Of a DNA stretch of 64,000 bases, positions 9,177 through 19,445 are shown piece after piece. Source of the DNA: Methanobacterium spitsbergense (GTDB taxonomy: Archaea; Methanobacteriota; Methanobacteria; Methanobacteriales; Methanobacteriaceae). Positions within the stretch are counted from its first letter, which is position 1, and each line of letters opens with the position of its first letter. The notes below the pieces were generated by a model. That model worked only from the letters and a program-made list of their open reading frames with translations, was not told the origin of the DNA and did no database searches. The stretch lies in the NCBI RefSeq assembly GCF_019931065.1, contig NZ_JAIOUQ010000009.1:5999-69998 (forward strand), given 5' to 3'. The position numbers and the translations under genes are program-made.

Positions 9177-9842
9177 ATGGACAAGAAAATTATAATATTA
9201 CTTGTAATACTAATTGCTGCTGTTGCTATTTTCGCTGCTTTCGAGTTACAAAAAGATAGAACTGTAAAACTGAGTGGTGTAGAGATTAAGAATTATCAAG
9301 GTCAGAAACTGTCATCTGTAAATGATTTTCGTGAAAATTCCATAAAAGGCCCTCAATTTATTAATATAACAAATTATCATTTAGAAGTAACTGGATTAGT
9401 ACAAAATCCAAGAAATTATACCTATGATGAAGTTTTGAACCATACCTCCTATGAAAAGGTTGTAAAATTAGACTGTGTTGAAGGATGGGACGTAACAATA
9501 TTATGGCAAGGACTTCTTGTATCCGACCTTTTGAATGAAGCAAAACCCTTACCAAACGGAAATACGGTCATATTTTATGCATACGATAATTACACAACTT
9601 CATTTCCAATTAGTTATCTTAACAATAACCAGATACTACTGGCTTATAAAATGAATAATGTAACTATTCCTCCTGAGAGAGGATTCCCATTTATGCTTGT
9701 TGCAGAGAGTAAATGGGGTTATAAATGGATAAAATGGGTTACAAAAATTGAAGTATCCAACAACTCCACATACAAAGGTTACTGGGAAATTAGAGGATAT
9801 TCTGATGTTGGGGATATTAACCAAAGCTATTTAGGGGGTTGA
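9177..9842 (+). CDS. Membrane-anchored molybdopterin-dependent oxidoreductase (sulfite oxidase fold)
   Basis: This 221-residue protein starts at ATG 9177, nine bases after an AAGGAG site; an in-frame TTG/ATG-less extension upstream lacks such a site. Residues 4-22 (IIILLVILIAAVAIFAA) form an N-terminal membrane anchor or uncleaved signal, placing the rest outside the cell. Residues about 60-210 match the oxidoreductase molybdopterin-binding domain (SUOX/YedY fold). The candidate Mo-ligating cysteine is Cys100 in VKLDCVEGWDVTILW, and the C-terminal part has PPERGFPFMLVAESKWGYKW. The dimerization domain of sulfite oxidase is absent. Physiological substrate and electron partner are unknown. It stands alone, with no cytochrome or YedZ-like gene nearby. 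Confidence 0.8.
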   Translation: MDKKIIILLVILIAAVAIFAAFELQKDRTVKLSGVEIKNYQGQKLSSVNDFRENSIKGPQFINITNYHLEVTGLVQNPRNYTYDEVLNHTSYEKVVKLDCVEGWDVTILWQGLLVSDLLNEAKPLPNGNTVIFYAYDNYTTSFPISYLNNNQILLAYKMNNVTIPPERGFPFMLVAESKWGYKWIKWVTKIEVSNNSTYKGYWEIRGYSDVGDINQSYLGG

Positions 9843-9935
9843 TCAACTAGTTGAAGATAAACAAATAAAGAATACATTTTATCTTAGGAATACTCACCCA
9901 CATTTGTAATAATTTCAATATTGGATACCGCTTTT

Positions 9936-10517
9936 TTATTTATGAGATAATATTTCATTATCTAAACGATCAAGAATTTTATTTATCTCCAATTGTGCTT
10001 GTTCAATTTTTCTTCCAGTATTAATGATATGCCAGTTTTTTGCTAGCTCAATTGCTTTGCCCCTTACTTTAATAAGGTCATTTAAGTTTTCAAACATTTC
10101 GTGTTCATTTCGTTTTAACAACCTATTAAGGAGTTCATCAGGTTCAACATCTAAAAAGAACATGTAGTTTGAAGTTGGAAGTATTGTTGAAAAGAACATG
10201 TATAACAATTTAGCAATAGGGAAAGGGAGATATGCAACTCCCATCAAATATCGTACCATTATAACAGTTTCAGCTTTTCCATGATATTTTCGAACAGATC
10301 TTAAAACATCAAGTGTATAGTACATAGATGCTTTTATATGATTAATTTTTCCATGACCTAAAAGTGCTTTTTTAGCATTAATCCCATAGGCATTATCTTT
10401 TGATGGATGTGTACGTACAATAACTTTTTCCCCCTTTGCAAGATAGTATTCTTGAATTAAATTTGCATGGGTATCTTTTCCTGAACCATCTAATCCATCT
10501 ATTATTATAAAACGCAT
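9936..10517 (-). CDS. Thymidylate kinase-like P-loop kinase
   Basis: This 193-residue protein has a P-loop IIIDGLDGSGKDTHAN at residues 4-19 and the general layout of the thymidylate kinase family (FFLDVEPDELLNRLLKRNEHE near residues 125-145). It ends LDNEILSHK. It differs clearly from the second, more canonical dTMP kinase at 11447: the usual DRY/F motif after the core strand is replaced by VRYLMGVAY. A GAGGTAG site precedes the ATG. It is immediately downstream of, and co-directional with, the polyprenol-kinase-like gene (50 bp gap), which suggests they are co-transcribed. The real phosphate acceptor could be another nucleotide or a non-nucleotide. Confidence 0.7.
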   Translation of the reverse strand: MRFIIIDGLDGSGKDTHANLIQEYYLAKGEKVIVRTHPSKDNAYGINAKKALLGHGKINHIKASMYYTLDVLRSVRKYHGKAETVIMVRYLMGVAYLPFPIAKLLYMFFSTILPTSNYMFFLDVEPDELLNRLLKRNEHEMFENLNDLIKVRGKAIELAKNWHIINTGRKIEQAQLEINKILDRLDNEILSHK

Positions 10518-10567
10518 TTATCTACCTCATTTTTTAATGATAATTTTACAGAAACAGAGTATACCCA

Positions 10568-11230
10568 TTAAAATACAATCAATGTTAACAGTAAATATGT
10601 ACCAACTGCAGAGAAACATGCTGTAATATTGTCCAATCCTTTAGGTGTTATCCCTTCAAATATTGTTGCTACCAATGCCACTACGGGTATAATGGCCATA
10701 GTTGATATGGAAACATTGTAATATACCAGTACTATTTCTAACATTGCTATTAGTACTAAAAACATTGCTATTGAACCTTCAAAGCTTTTTCTATCACCAA
10801 ATATTTTGTATTTATGTTTGCCAAAATTTTCACCAACTAATGCTGCCATACCATCCCCATAAGACATTGCAACTATTCCAACTGCAATTATCCATGGTTG
10901 ATTAAAGAAGAAGAATGCTAGAATAGTCCAAGATATTGAATAATAAACAAGTCCAAGTCCATGTCCCGAAGAAGATATCTGGTCATTCAGTTTAATTGGA
11001 GAATAAGGACTCATTAAAAATGTTAAAAATATGAATGGGGCGGCAGCAAGAAAAGTGATTATAAATTGACTCGTGAAAAGGGGTAATATGAAAATTACAT
11101 TTCCAACCATTATATGAAGGAATTTCCTGCTAAATGTTGGATACTTTTTCAAAAATCTTTCAGATATAATCAGTAATATGGCTATGTAACCGTAGACTAA
11201 TACCAGCCCAATAATGTCATTCGATATCAT
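10568..11230 (-). CDS. Dolichol/phytol/polyprenol kinase-like membrane protein
   Basis: This 220-residue integral membrane protein has about six or seven helices. The family motifs are SRKFLHIMVGN near residue 34, MSYGDGMAALVGENFG near 122, DRKSFEGSIAMF near 146, and EGITPKGLDN near the C-terminus. These define the CTP-dependent dolichol kinase/phytol kinase (SEC59/VTE5) group. In archaea such proteins are thought to phosphorylate isoprenoid alcohols for recycling of lipid carriers, consistent with an organism that has AglB-type N-glycosylation (aglB is at 21.9 kb). It is followed by the P-loop kinase gene. Substrate not proven. Confidence 0.75.
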   Translation of the reverse strand: MISNDIIGLVLVYGYIAILLIISERFLKKYPTFSRKFLHIMVGNVIFILPLFTSQFIITFLAAAPFIFLTFLMSPYSPIKLNDQISSSGHGLGLVYYSISWTILAFFFFNQPWIIAVGIVAMSYGDGMAALVGENFGKHKYKIFGDRKSFEGSIAMFLVLIAMLEIVLVYYNVSISTMAIIPVVALVATIFEGITPKGLDNITACFSAVGTYLLLTLIVF

Positions 11231-11446
11231 GTCATTTATGAAGTTCTTTTATGTATAAGAGAATTTGGATTTGATTCTGGGTATGTTAGTTTCAAAAATG
11301 TCAAAAAATCTTACAATTACATTAAATTTAGATTTTAGAGAATGAAGTTTCAATATTTTATTTTTTTTCAGTTTTGATTCAGAGTAACAGCTTATAAATG
11401 GTTATAATACTAAATTTAGAATTAATAATTTAGGAGATATTGTGTT

Positions 11447-12022
11447 ATGTACATATGTTTAGAAGGAATTGATGGATCAGGCAAGTCAACACAAATAGAA
11501 TTACTTATGAATTGGCTTAATGAATGTGGACATGAAATATTAAGGGTTTTTGAACCAACAGATTCTCAAGCAGGTAGATTAATACGTAAAATGCTTCAAA
11601 ATCCAAATGCAACTAATGAAAACTTCCAGAAAACACTTGCACTCCTTTTTGCAGCTGATAGAATTATTTTAATGGAAAAAATACAAGAAGCTGAAGACGA
11701 AGGCAAAATAGTTTTAAGCGATAGATGTTTTTACTCAAGCATTGTTTATCAAAATGGAGCAGAATGGATTAAGGAGATAAATAAATTTGCAAAAAAGCCA
11801 GATATAGTTTTGTTAATGGATATAGAACCTGAAACGGCCATTTCACGATGTGAAGGCAAGGATAGATTTGAAGATGTTTATTTCTTAAAAAAAATTAGGA
11901 ATAGATATCTTGAACTTGCAGATAAAGAAGATTTTATGGTCGTCAACGCGAATAACGGTTTAAACAAAGTTCACGACGATATAAAAAGAGTTATAGCCCA
12001 TAAGTTGGGCATGTGCATCTAA
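11447..12022 (+). CDS. tmk: Thymidylate kinase
   Basis: This 191-residue dTMP kinase has the P-loop CLEGIDGSGKSTQI at residues 4-17, FEPTDSQAGRLIRKML (the dTMP-binding region) near residue 37, and SDRCFYSSIVYQ near residue 90. It phosphorylates dTMP to dTDP for DNA synthesis. An AGGAGATATTG leader precedes the ATG. It converges with the small gene at 12069 with only 46 bp between stops. It is the more orthodox of the two family members in this window. Confidence 0.9.
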   Translation: MYICLEGIDGSGKSTQIELLMNWLNECGHEILRVFEPTDSQAGRLIRKMLQNPNATNENFQKTLALLFAADRIILMEKIQEAEDEGKIVLSDRCFYSSIVYQNGAEWIKEINKFAKKPDIVLLMDIEPETAISRCEGKDRFEDVYFLKKIRNRYLELADKEDFMVVNANNGLNKVHDDIKRVIAHKLGMCI

Positions 12023-12068
12023 GAATAAAATTAATAAATAAAAGTAAAAAGAGCTATTTTTCTTTATA

Positions 12069-12281
12069 TTATCTTTTTTCAAGTTCTTGAATTCTCTCAT
12101 TTAATGCTTTTACAATATAATCACGTGCATCTTCAAGATCTTTAATTTCTCCCTGAAAAACAGGCCCTGCATCTGTCTGTTTGACCTCTAAATTATAATT
12201 TTCCATTACATTAGCAATAATCTGCCCGGTAACACCTGGTGGAATCCTCATCTCAAATTTTTCAACTTTCTCTTTTGCCAT
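12069..12281 (-). CDS. Small conserved protein of unknown function
   Basis: This 70-residue soluble protein starts MAKEKVEKFEMRIPPGVTGQ and ends in a charged helix (VKALNERIQELEKR). The GGAGGGAAAATAA leader is a strong ribosome binding site, and the frame is clean, so the gene is real. It lies 57 bp downstream of tyrS on the same strand and probably ends the mcm-aIF2beta-nmd3-tyrS block. The alternating pattern (FEMRIPPGV, LEVKQTDAGPVFQGEI) suggests a small alpha/beta fold. No function can be assigned. Confidence 0.75.
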   Translation of the reverse strand: MAKEKVEKFEMRIPPGVTGQIIANVMENYNLEVKQTDAGPVFQGEIKDLEDARDYIVKALNERIQELEKR

Positions 12282-12338
12282 TTATTTTCCCTCCAAGATT
12301 ATAATCATTATCATATTATTTCAATCAAATTACTAACT

Positions 12339-13295
12339 CTATTTAAGGTATTCTCTTACAGGTTCCAAAATTTCTATTAAACGTTTTGAAACAGAATTTT
12401 TCAGATCAAGTGGATGAAGTTCTTCCTTACTGTACATATCCAAAAGCTCATTGTAACTAATTTCAAGGTTTCCCCCAAATTTATCAGGTCTTTCTATTAG
12501 AAGTGTTTTATCTTCTGAAAATATGAAATGGTCCGCAATTTCAATTACAGGATTTCCCTCAACAATTCCAAGCGGACAGTAACTCTTCTGGAGCTTCATT
12601 TTAATAACATCTGGTTTATCATCAATTGCAATATAATTTTCTTTACTAGACGACATTTTATCTGAGCCATCTGTTCCATGCAGTAATGGTGTATGTATAC
12701 ATACTGGTGCTTCATAGCCCATTCTAGGTAGACTTTCCCTTGCAAGCATATGAATTTTCCTTTGTTCCATGCCTCCCAGTGCAAGATCAACTTCCAGAAA
12801 TATCATATCAAGAACTTGCATAAGTGGATATATTACTTCTGCTACCTTATGATCTTTACTGTCCCTTGTTATCTGGGCCATACTCCGTTTTGCACGTGTT
12901 AAAGTTGTTGAAAGTGCAAGTTCGTATACTTTGTAGGTATAATCCTCTTTAGTCTGGTAACTTGAACCAAATATGAACTCTGTATCTTCAGACAATCCCA
13001 AGGCTCTGAAACATTTCATATTGTACTTTGATATTTCTTCAATTTCCTCAAGACTTCCTTTACCATTCAAGTATGCATGAAGATCAGCTAGAAGGATTTT
13101 AACCTTAAAACCTGCATTTTGAAGGTCTATCATTTTTTTCACAGTGATTGCATGACCTAAATGAACATTTCCTGATGGTTCGTATCCAATGTAGGCTACT
13201 GGTCTATCTTTATTGAGTTTTTCTTTGAGTTCTTCTTCTGTCACCACTTCGAGAGTGCCGTTCTTAATGTTTTCCATCTTAGAGTCAAGGTCCAT
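12339..13295 (-). CDS. tyrS: Tyrosyl-tRNA synthetase
   Basis: This is a 318-residue archaeal-type class I tyrosyl-tRNA synthetase. The HIGH-like signature is [18 protein letters not shown] (near residues 38-55) and the KMSKS loop is [18 protein letters not shown] (near residue 210). It lacks the S4 domain of bacterial TyrRS, as expected for archaea. It charges tRNA-Tyr. The gene lies 88 bp downstream of nmd3 on the same strand. Its length is normal for archaea (about 305-330 residues). Confidence 0.95.
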   Translation of the reverse strand: MDLDSKMENIKNGTLEVVTEEELKEKLNKDRPVAYIGYEPSGNVHLGHAITVKKMIDLQNAGFKVKILLADLHAYLNGKGSLEEIEEISKYNMKCFRALGLSEDTEFIFGSSYQTKEDYTYKVYELALSTTLTRAKRSMAQITRDSKDHKVAEVIYPLMQVLDMIFLEVDLALGGMEQRKIHMLARESLPRMGYEAPVCIHTPLLHGTDGSDKMSSSKENYIAIDDKPDVIKMKLQKSYCPLGIVEGNPVIEIADHFIFSEDKTLLIERPDKFGGNLEISYNELLDMYSKEELHPLDLKNSVSKRLIEILEPVREYLK

Positions 13296-13383
13296 ATTAT
13301 CACCATGATTGATCTTAAATAAATGTTAAAATATAGATATTTAGAATTAAACTGATTATCTAGTTTAGACTATAAAAGCATTT

Positions 13384-14448
13384 TTAGTTGGCATTATTTT
13401 TATATTTCCCAAGGATATACAGAATTCCTTCAATTTCAAGAACTTTAACTTCAGTTCCAATTTCTAAGTCCGATATCCTATCATTAATCTCTATATCAAC
13501 TGGTTGGTAAGTTTCAGGGTGAAGTACTTGTATAAATTTAGGTGTTTTAGATGTGATACTGGTTATTTTAATATCTGAACTTCTTGCAATAACTTTGATC
13601 CTGTTGTATTCCTTCCACATAACCGACCAAATATTGGAGGATTCAAGATCCTTAAGAAGAATTTTTCTCCCGTCAAAACCTTTAACCTGCCCTATATGGC
13701 CTTCATATTTTATGAAATCGCCTTGTTTGAAATTAGGTAATCTTATAGATATCCATATCCTGTACAGATCTTTTCCACGGGATTTGTCCCTTCCAACTAA
13801 ACGTGGTGATTCCTGCATAACTCCACCCATCACATCCTTAATAGCGCTTGAAAGTTTTCTTGCAGCTTTATAAGAACCAACATAATAATCTACACCTTCT
13901 TTAATAACCGATACGTCTGAAATATATGCCATTCTATTTTTAACAGATAATGCGCCAGTTTTTGTCCTTATTATGTCGTCAATGGTTTGAAGTTCATCAG
14001 AAGAAGGAAATCTTTTATCTGCACGGATCTGAATAACAGATTCAAAGTAGCCAGAAGCATACCTACTGCAATCAGGGCACATACTCCTCTTTATTTTAAC
14101 ATTTACTCGATGATCCTCAGATACACTTATCCCCATAATAGTTCCATTTGCATGAACCATGCATTCATAGTTAGAACCTTTGACAGTTAATATGTCAACT
14201 AACAACTCTAAATTATCAACATAGTTGGGTGTTTCCACGTTTTCTATTACTGCTATTTTAACAAGATCTTCTTCTGCAAGTTCAGAATCTTCCCATTTAA
14301 TGCCTTTTAAGAGAGAATTGCAGTGTGCACAGATAGTTATTTCAACATCAGAAGGGATGTTTATGAGCTGAGCTTCTTTTACAAAACAAGACTTGCAGAT
14401 CCCATTGTATAAATCTTCATCTTCGCTACCACATCTTGGACAGAACAT
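13384..14448 (-). CDS. NMD3-related ribosome biogenesis protein
   Basis: This 354-residue protein opens with zinc-binding CPRCGSEDEDLYNGICKSC (residues 3-21). It has a second cysteine pair set, CAHC (near 41) and CPDC (near 124), which is the arrangement of archaeal/eukaryotic NMD3. In eukaryotes NMD3 is the large-subunit export adaptor and binds the 60S joining face together with eIF6; archaeal homologues are assumed to act in late 50S maturation. The window also encodes aIF6. The gene lies between aIF2-beta and tyrS. The C-terminal third has the SH3/OB-like pattern (GQVKGFDGRKILLKDL). Confidence 0.9.
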   Translation of the reverse strand: MFCPRCGSEDEDLYNGICKSCFVKEAQLINIPSDVEITICAHCNSLLKGIKWEDSELAEEDLVKIAVIENVETPNYVDNLELLVDILTVKGSNYECMVHANGTIMGISVSEDHRVNVKIKRSMCPDCSRYASGYFESVIQIRADKRFPSSDELQTIDDIIRTKTGALSVKNRMAYISDVSVIKEGVDYYVGSYKAARKLSSAIKDVMGGVMQESPRLVGRDKSRGKDLYRIWISIRLPNFKQGDFIKYEGHIGQVKGFDGRKILLKDLESSNIWSVMWKEYNRIKVIARSSDIKITSITSKTPKFIQVLHPETYQPVDIEINDRISDLEIGTEVKVLEIEGILYILGKYKNNAN

Positions 14449-14527
14449 TGTTACACTTTTAAATTTAATTAGAATTTTATTATAAAAATTTATAAATAAA
14501 ATAAAAAAGAAGAAGCTTTTAACTTCT

Positions 14528-14935
14528 TTAAAGGGTTTTTAAAGGTGCTTTGGCACCACAGGCCTCACATTTAAGTATGAAAATCCTATCTTCTCTTATT
14601 ATCTTTGTATCTGGCCTGTTACACTCATGACACATTATGAAACGTTTAACATAATCTTCTATCTTATCATTAATAAGGTAGTGTGTGAACTTACCTTGAA
14701 GAATAGCTCTTGTACCTTCAAGATTCCCTGCAGTTCCAAGTTCCCTTAAAAGAAACTTTAATACATGTTGAGGGTCTCTGTTGAGGGCTTCTGTTACCTC
14801 AGTGAAGTTCTGTATCATTGTCCTGTTTCCCTGAATCATGGAATAAGCATTTGGTACATTAAACCTCTTGGTTTCTTCCACCTTTTTAGGGAGCTGTTCA
14901 ATTGCCCTATCAAGTAATTCATTATAATCAGCCAT
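14528..14935 (-). CDS. Translation initiation factor aIF2 beta subunit
   Basis: This 135-residue protein starts [18 protein letters not shown], directly after GGAGGTAATAAA; a longer frame to 14998 lacks this ribosome binding site. The central domain ([34 protein letters not shown]) and the C-terminal zinc ribbon ([11 protein letters not shown] and CEACGAKAP) are those of aIF2-beta. It is part of the heterotrimer that brings initiator Met-tRNA to the ribosome. It is 155 bp downstream of mcm and upstream of nmd3, all on the minus strand. Confidence 0.95.
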   Translation of the reverse strand: MADYNELLDRAIEQLPKKVEETKRFNVPNAYSMIQGNRTMIQNFTEVTEALNRDPQHVLKFLLRELGTAGNLEGTRAILQGKFTHYLINDKIEDYVKRFIMCHECNRPDTKIIREDRIFILKCEACGAKAPLKTL

Positions 14936-15090
14936 TTTATTACCTCCTTTTAAAAATCCATTCAAGATTTTTAGAATATTTATTTTATTATATAACAACT
15001 TCTATGAGTTTTAAATTCTTAATATTATATAAATAGTGATTGTATAGATTGAATATTAAATATAAAATTCAGGAACTTCTACTGAGGTTC

Positions 15091-17097
<2,007 letters not shown>

Positions 17098-17235
17098 TTA
17101 GATAATATGCTCCTTTGTATTTCATAAAATTTAGGTTAATAGAATTAATAATCCACATAGAATATATAGTTTAAAAATTGGCTAATCATACTATTAAATT
17201 TAACAAATTAATATATGGGATACACTGATAATAAA

Positions 17236-17279
17236 TGATCATTCATATGATCTATAAATTACATTCTGATCATTCATAT
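17236..17279. promoter_or_regulatory. Direct repeat TGATCATTCATAT, 31 bp apart
   Basis: The 13-mer occurs at 17236-17248 and again at 17267-17279. The spacing is 31 bp, about three helical turns, so both copies face the same side of the DNA. Each copy includes the palindrome TGATCA. The pair lies in the divergent promoter region between mcm (start 17097) and the membrane protein gene (start 17350) and looks like a two-site operator. The regulator is unknown. Confidence 0.45.
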
Positions 17280-17349
17280 TAAAATCCTAATAAAATATTG
17301 GGATTCACTTTGAAATGATGGATTGAATTCTTATTTAAATGGTGATAAA

Positions 17350-17784
17350 ATGAAAAGATCAAGATTAAACTTATTTAAAGCAACTTCTATGAGCATATCA
17401 GTACTTGGAATCATAATGATTCTTGGAACAATAGCTGTCTTTGTTTACATAGGTGTTTATTCGATTGGGAACACTATTAACTCTGATGTAGGTAGTGGAA
17501 CAGCTTATGATCAACTTGCAGTGCTAAAATCAGATTACAACACTTTAGAAGGGCAGTATTCTGGCCTTAAGACTAATGTTGATGCATCAGGCAATTCTGA
17601 TGTAAAAACTGCTTACATAAATGCTCAACTTGAACTTGTTAAGGCTAAAGCTGCAATTGATGATGTTGACAGTGCATTAGCTTCGGGTAAATCTAAAGAG
17701 GAAGTGCAGAAAAGAATAAATGCGGCACAAACTCAGCTTAATGTGGCTAAAACTAGTTTAAGTAATGTTAGGGGTATGATGTAA
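17350..17784 (+). CDS. Membrane-anchored coiled-coil protein of unknown function
   Basis: This 144-residue protein starts at MKRSRLNLFK, right after GGTGATAAA. One transmembrane helix spans about residues 12-38 (SMSISVLGIIMILGTIAVFV). The remainder is helical and rich in Ala, Lys and Gln (LAVLKSDYNTLEGQYSGL, KRINAAQTQLNVAKTSL), predicted to form a coiled coil on one side of the membrane. The positively charged N-terminus suggests the coiled coil is outside. I recognise no family. The gene is divergent from mcm, with a repeated operator-like sequence between them. Confidence 0.75.
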   Translation: MKRSRLNLFKATSMSISVLGIIMILGTIAVFVYIGVYSIGNTINSDVGSGTAYDQLAVLKSDYNTLEGQYSGLKTNVDASGNSDVKTAYINAQLELVKAKAAIDDVDSALASGKSKEEVQKRINAAQTQLNVAKTSLSNVRGMM

Positions 17785-17851
17785 ATATTGTTTAACTTGT
17801 TATCCCCTTTTTAATGTTTTATACGATTTAAAATATGTTTTCTTATATTCA

Positions 17852-18466
17852 TCAGAACATTCTTTTGAAACCCTTGGCAACAATGTACATTTCAACACTT
17901 CCCTTTTTAGATGAAGGGGGTTTTGTGGTTTTAACGGTTTTAAAACGTTCTTTAATATTTTTCACTATATTTTCAAATTCTGCTCCTTGAAATGCCTTCA
18001 AAACAAAATTTCCACTATGCATTAGAAGATGATCGCATACTTTTAATGCATTGTCTGCCAGATCAGCAGATCTTAGATTATCCATATCTTTAATTCCAGA
18101 TAATTTAGGGGATGCATCGGAAATAACAACCTGAGCCATTCCAGAAATGAGATCCTTAACTTGTCCTAATATTTCTTCATTTGTGAAGTCGCCACGGATT
18201 GTATAAAAGTTTTCATCATCTAATGGTCTTATCCACTCAAGATCTACACCAATAACCATACCTTCTTCTCCAACTGCTTCAAGAGCAATTTGAGACCAGC
18301 CACCAGGAGCAGCTCCTAAATCGACTACTTTATCTCCGGATTTAATCACTTTAAAACGTTTATTAAGTTGTAAAAGTTTGTAAGAGGCTCTAGATCGGTA
18401 TTGTTCTTTTTTAGCCATTTTGTAGTAATGTTCATTTTTCCTTTCTGCATTCCATTTTTTGCCCAT
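17852..18466 (-). CDS. rlmE: RlmE/FtsJ family rRNA 2'-O-methyltransferase
   Basis: This 204-residue protein is an RrmJ-type methyltransferase. It has SRASYKLLQLNKRF, the SAM-binding motif VDLGAAPGGWSQIAL, then VISDASPKLSG, VLKAFQG and SSKKGSVEMYIVA, giving the K-D-K-E catalytic tetrad. It methylates a uridine 2'-OH in 23S rRNA in bacteria; the archaeal target is probably rRNA as well. ATG 18466 was chosen because the upstream GTG lies inside the GGGAGGTGAAT ribosome binding site. The stop codon of the upstream phosphoesterase gene also lies within that site, so the two genes are translationally coupled. Confidence 0.92.
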   Translation of the reverse strand: MGKKWNAERKNEHYYKMAKKEQYRSRASYKLLQLNKRFKVIKSGDKVVDLGAAPGGWSQIALEAVGEEGMVIGVDLEWIRPLDDENFYTIRGDFTNEEILGQVKDLISGMAQVVISDASPKLSGIKDMDNLRSADLADNALKVCDHLLMHSGNFVLKAFQGAEFENIVKNIKERFKTVKTTKPPSSKKGSVEMYIVAKGFKRMF

Positions 18467-18471
18467 ATTAT

Positions 18472-18993
18472 TCACCTCCCTTTGAAATTAAGTGATTTAC
18501 ATGTAGAATTTCCTATTTTAATGATTTCTGCTTCCAAACCATTTTCATCAACTTCAACTAACATAACAGATGGATCTGTCATTCTTGGAACAGTTGGGCT
18601 TCCAGGATTTAGGAGAATCATTTTATCAATTTCTTTAATAAATGGCACATGAGTATGTCCTGTTATTAGTACATCTACACCCATTTCAAGCCCTATGTAT
18701 TTAAGTTGTTGAGTATCTCCTCTAGGATAAACTTCTCCATGGTCAATTCCAATTTTAACATCATCGACTTTAATAATCTCATTTTTTGGAAATTTCAAAC
18801 CATACATCCGGTCCATGTTGCCTTGAACACACATTGTAGGTGCCAAATTCTCTAGCTCATGAAGTACAGTTGTTGAAACCAAATCCCCTGCATGTAAAAT
18901 GAGCTCTACATCCTTAAATATTTCAAATACTGCTTCAGGAATGTTAGTTGCTCTTTCAGGAATATGGGTATCAGATATTACGCCTATTAACAT
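18472..18993 (-). CDS. YfcE/MJ0936-type metallophosphoesterase
   Basis: This 173-residue protein starts [15 protein letters not shown] after GGGGAGATATAC; a longer in-frame extension to 19050 has no such site. The calcineurin-like metal motifs are in order: SDTH (near residue 7), HAGD (near 37), GNMD (near 58, where most relatives have GNHD) and GHTHVP (near 107). Relatives hydrolyse cyclic nucleotides or artificial diesters; the physiological substrate is unknown. It is the first gene of a two-gene unit with rlmE. Confidence 0.88.
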   Translation of the reverse strand: MLIGVISDTHIPERATNIPEAVFEIFKDVELILHAGDLVSTTVLHELENLAPTMCVQGNMDRMYGLKFPKNEIIKVDDVKIGIDHGEVYPRGDTQQLKYIGLEMGVDVLITGHTHVPFIKEIDKMILLNPGSPTVPRMTDPSVMLVEVDENGLEAEIIKIGNSTCKSLNFKGR

Positions 18994-19445
18994 GTATATC
19001 TCCCCTAATTTTCTAAGGATATAAAAATTATATTTATTTATTGTCAGCATTTCAAATATTTGATTAATTCAGGAGATTCAATAATTAAATGATTTAAATA
19101 AATCTTAAGTTATCTTTAGTAATATTTAATAGTATTAAATATCGTTATTTTCAATATTAGAATTAGTTTTCAATCAACTGTCCTTATGTACCTTGTAAAT
19201 GTAATTATTTTGGAATTTAATTGTTTGGCCTACAAGTTTATATCACACAAAAATATTTGTCAGACAACACAAATGAGATATATTATATATATGTCCATGC
19301 TTTTAAATATACAAAGTCTACATTATTAAAATTATTAATAATATATGGATATTAAATTGTTGATAAGGATCTATGTAGGATATTTACACAATTATACGTT
19401 AATTAAATCTTAAAATTATTTTAAACAGTTTGTACGAGTGATATA
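18994..19445. other. Divergent intergenic region before topA
   Basis: This 452-bp AT-rich region lies between the phosphoesterase start and topA. TATA-like sequences occur at 19234-19243 (AAGTTTATAT) and about 19300-19310 (TTTTAAATAT) and could drive topA. I see no coding frame with a ribosome binding site, no tRNA and no large inverted repeat. Confidence 0.35.
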
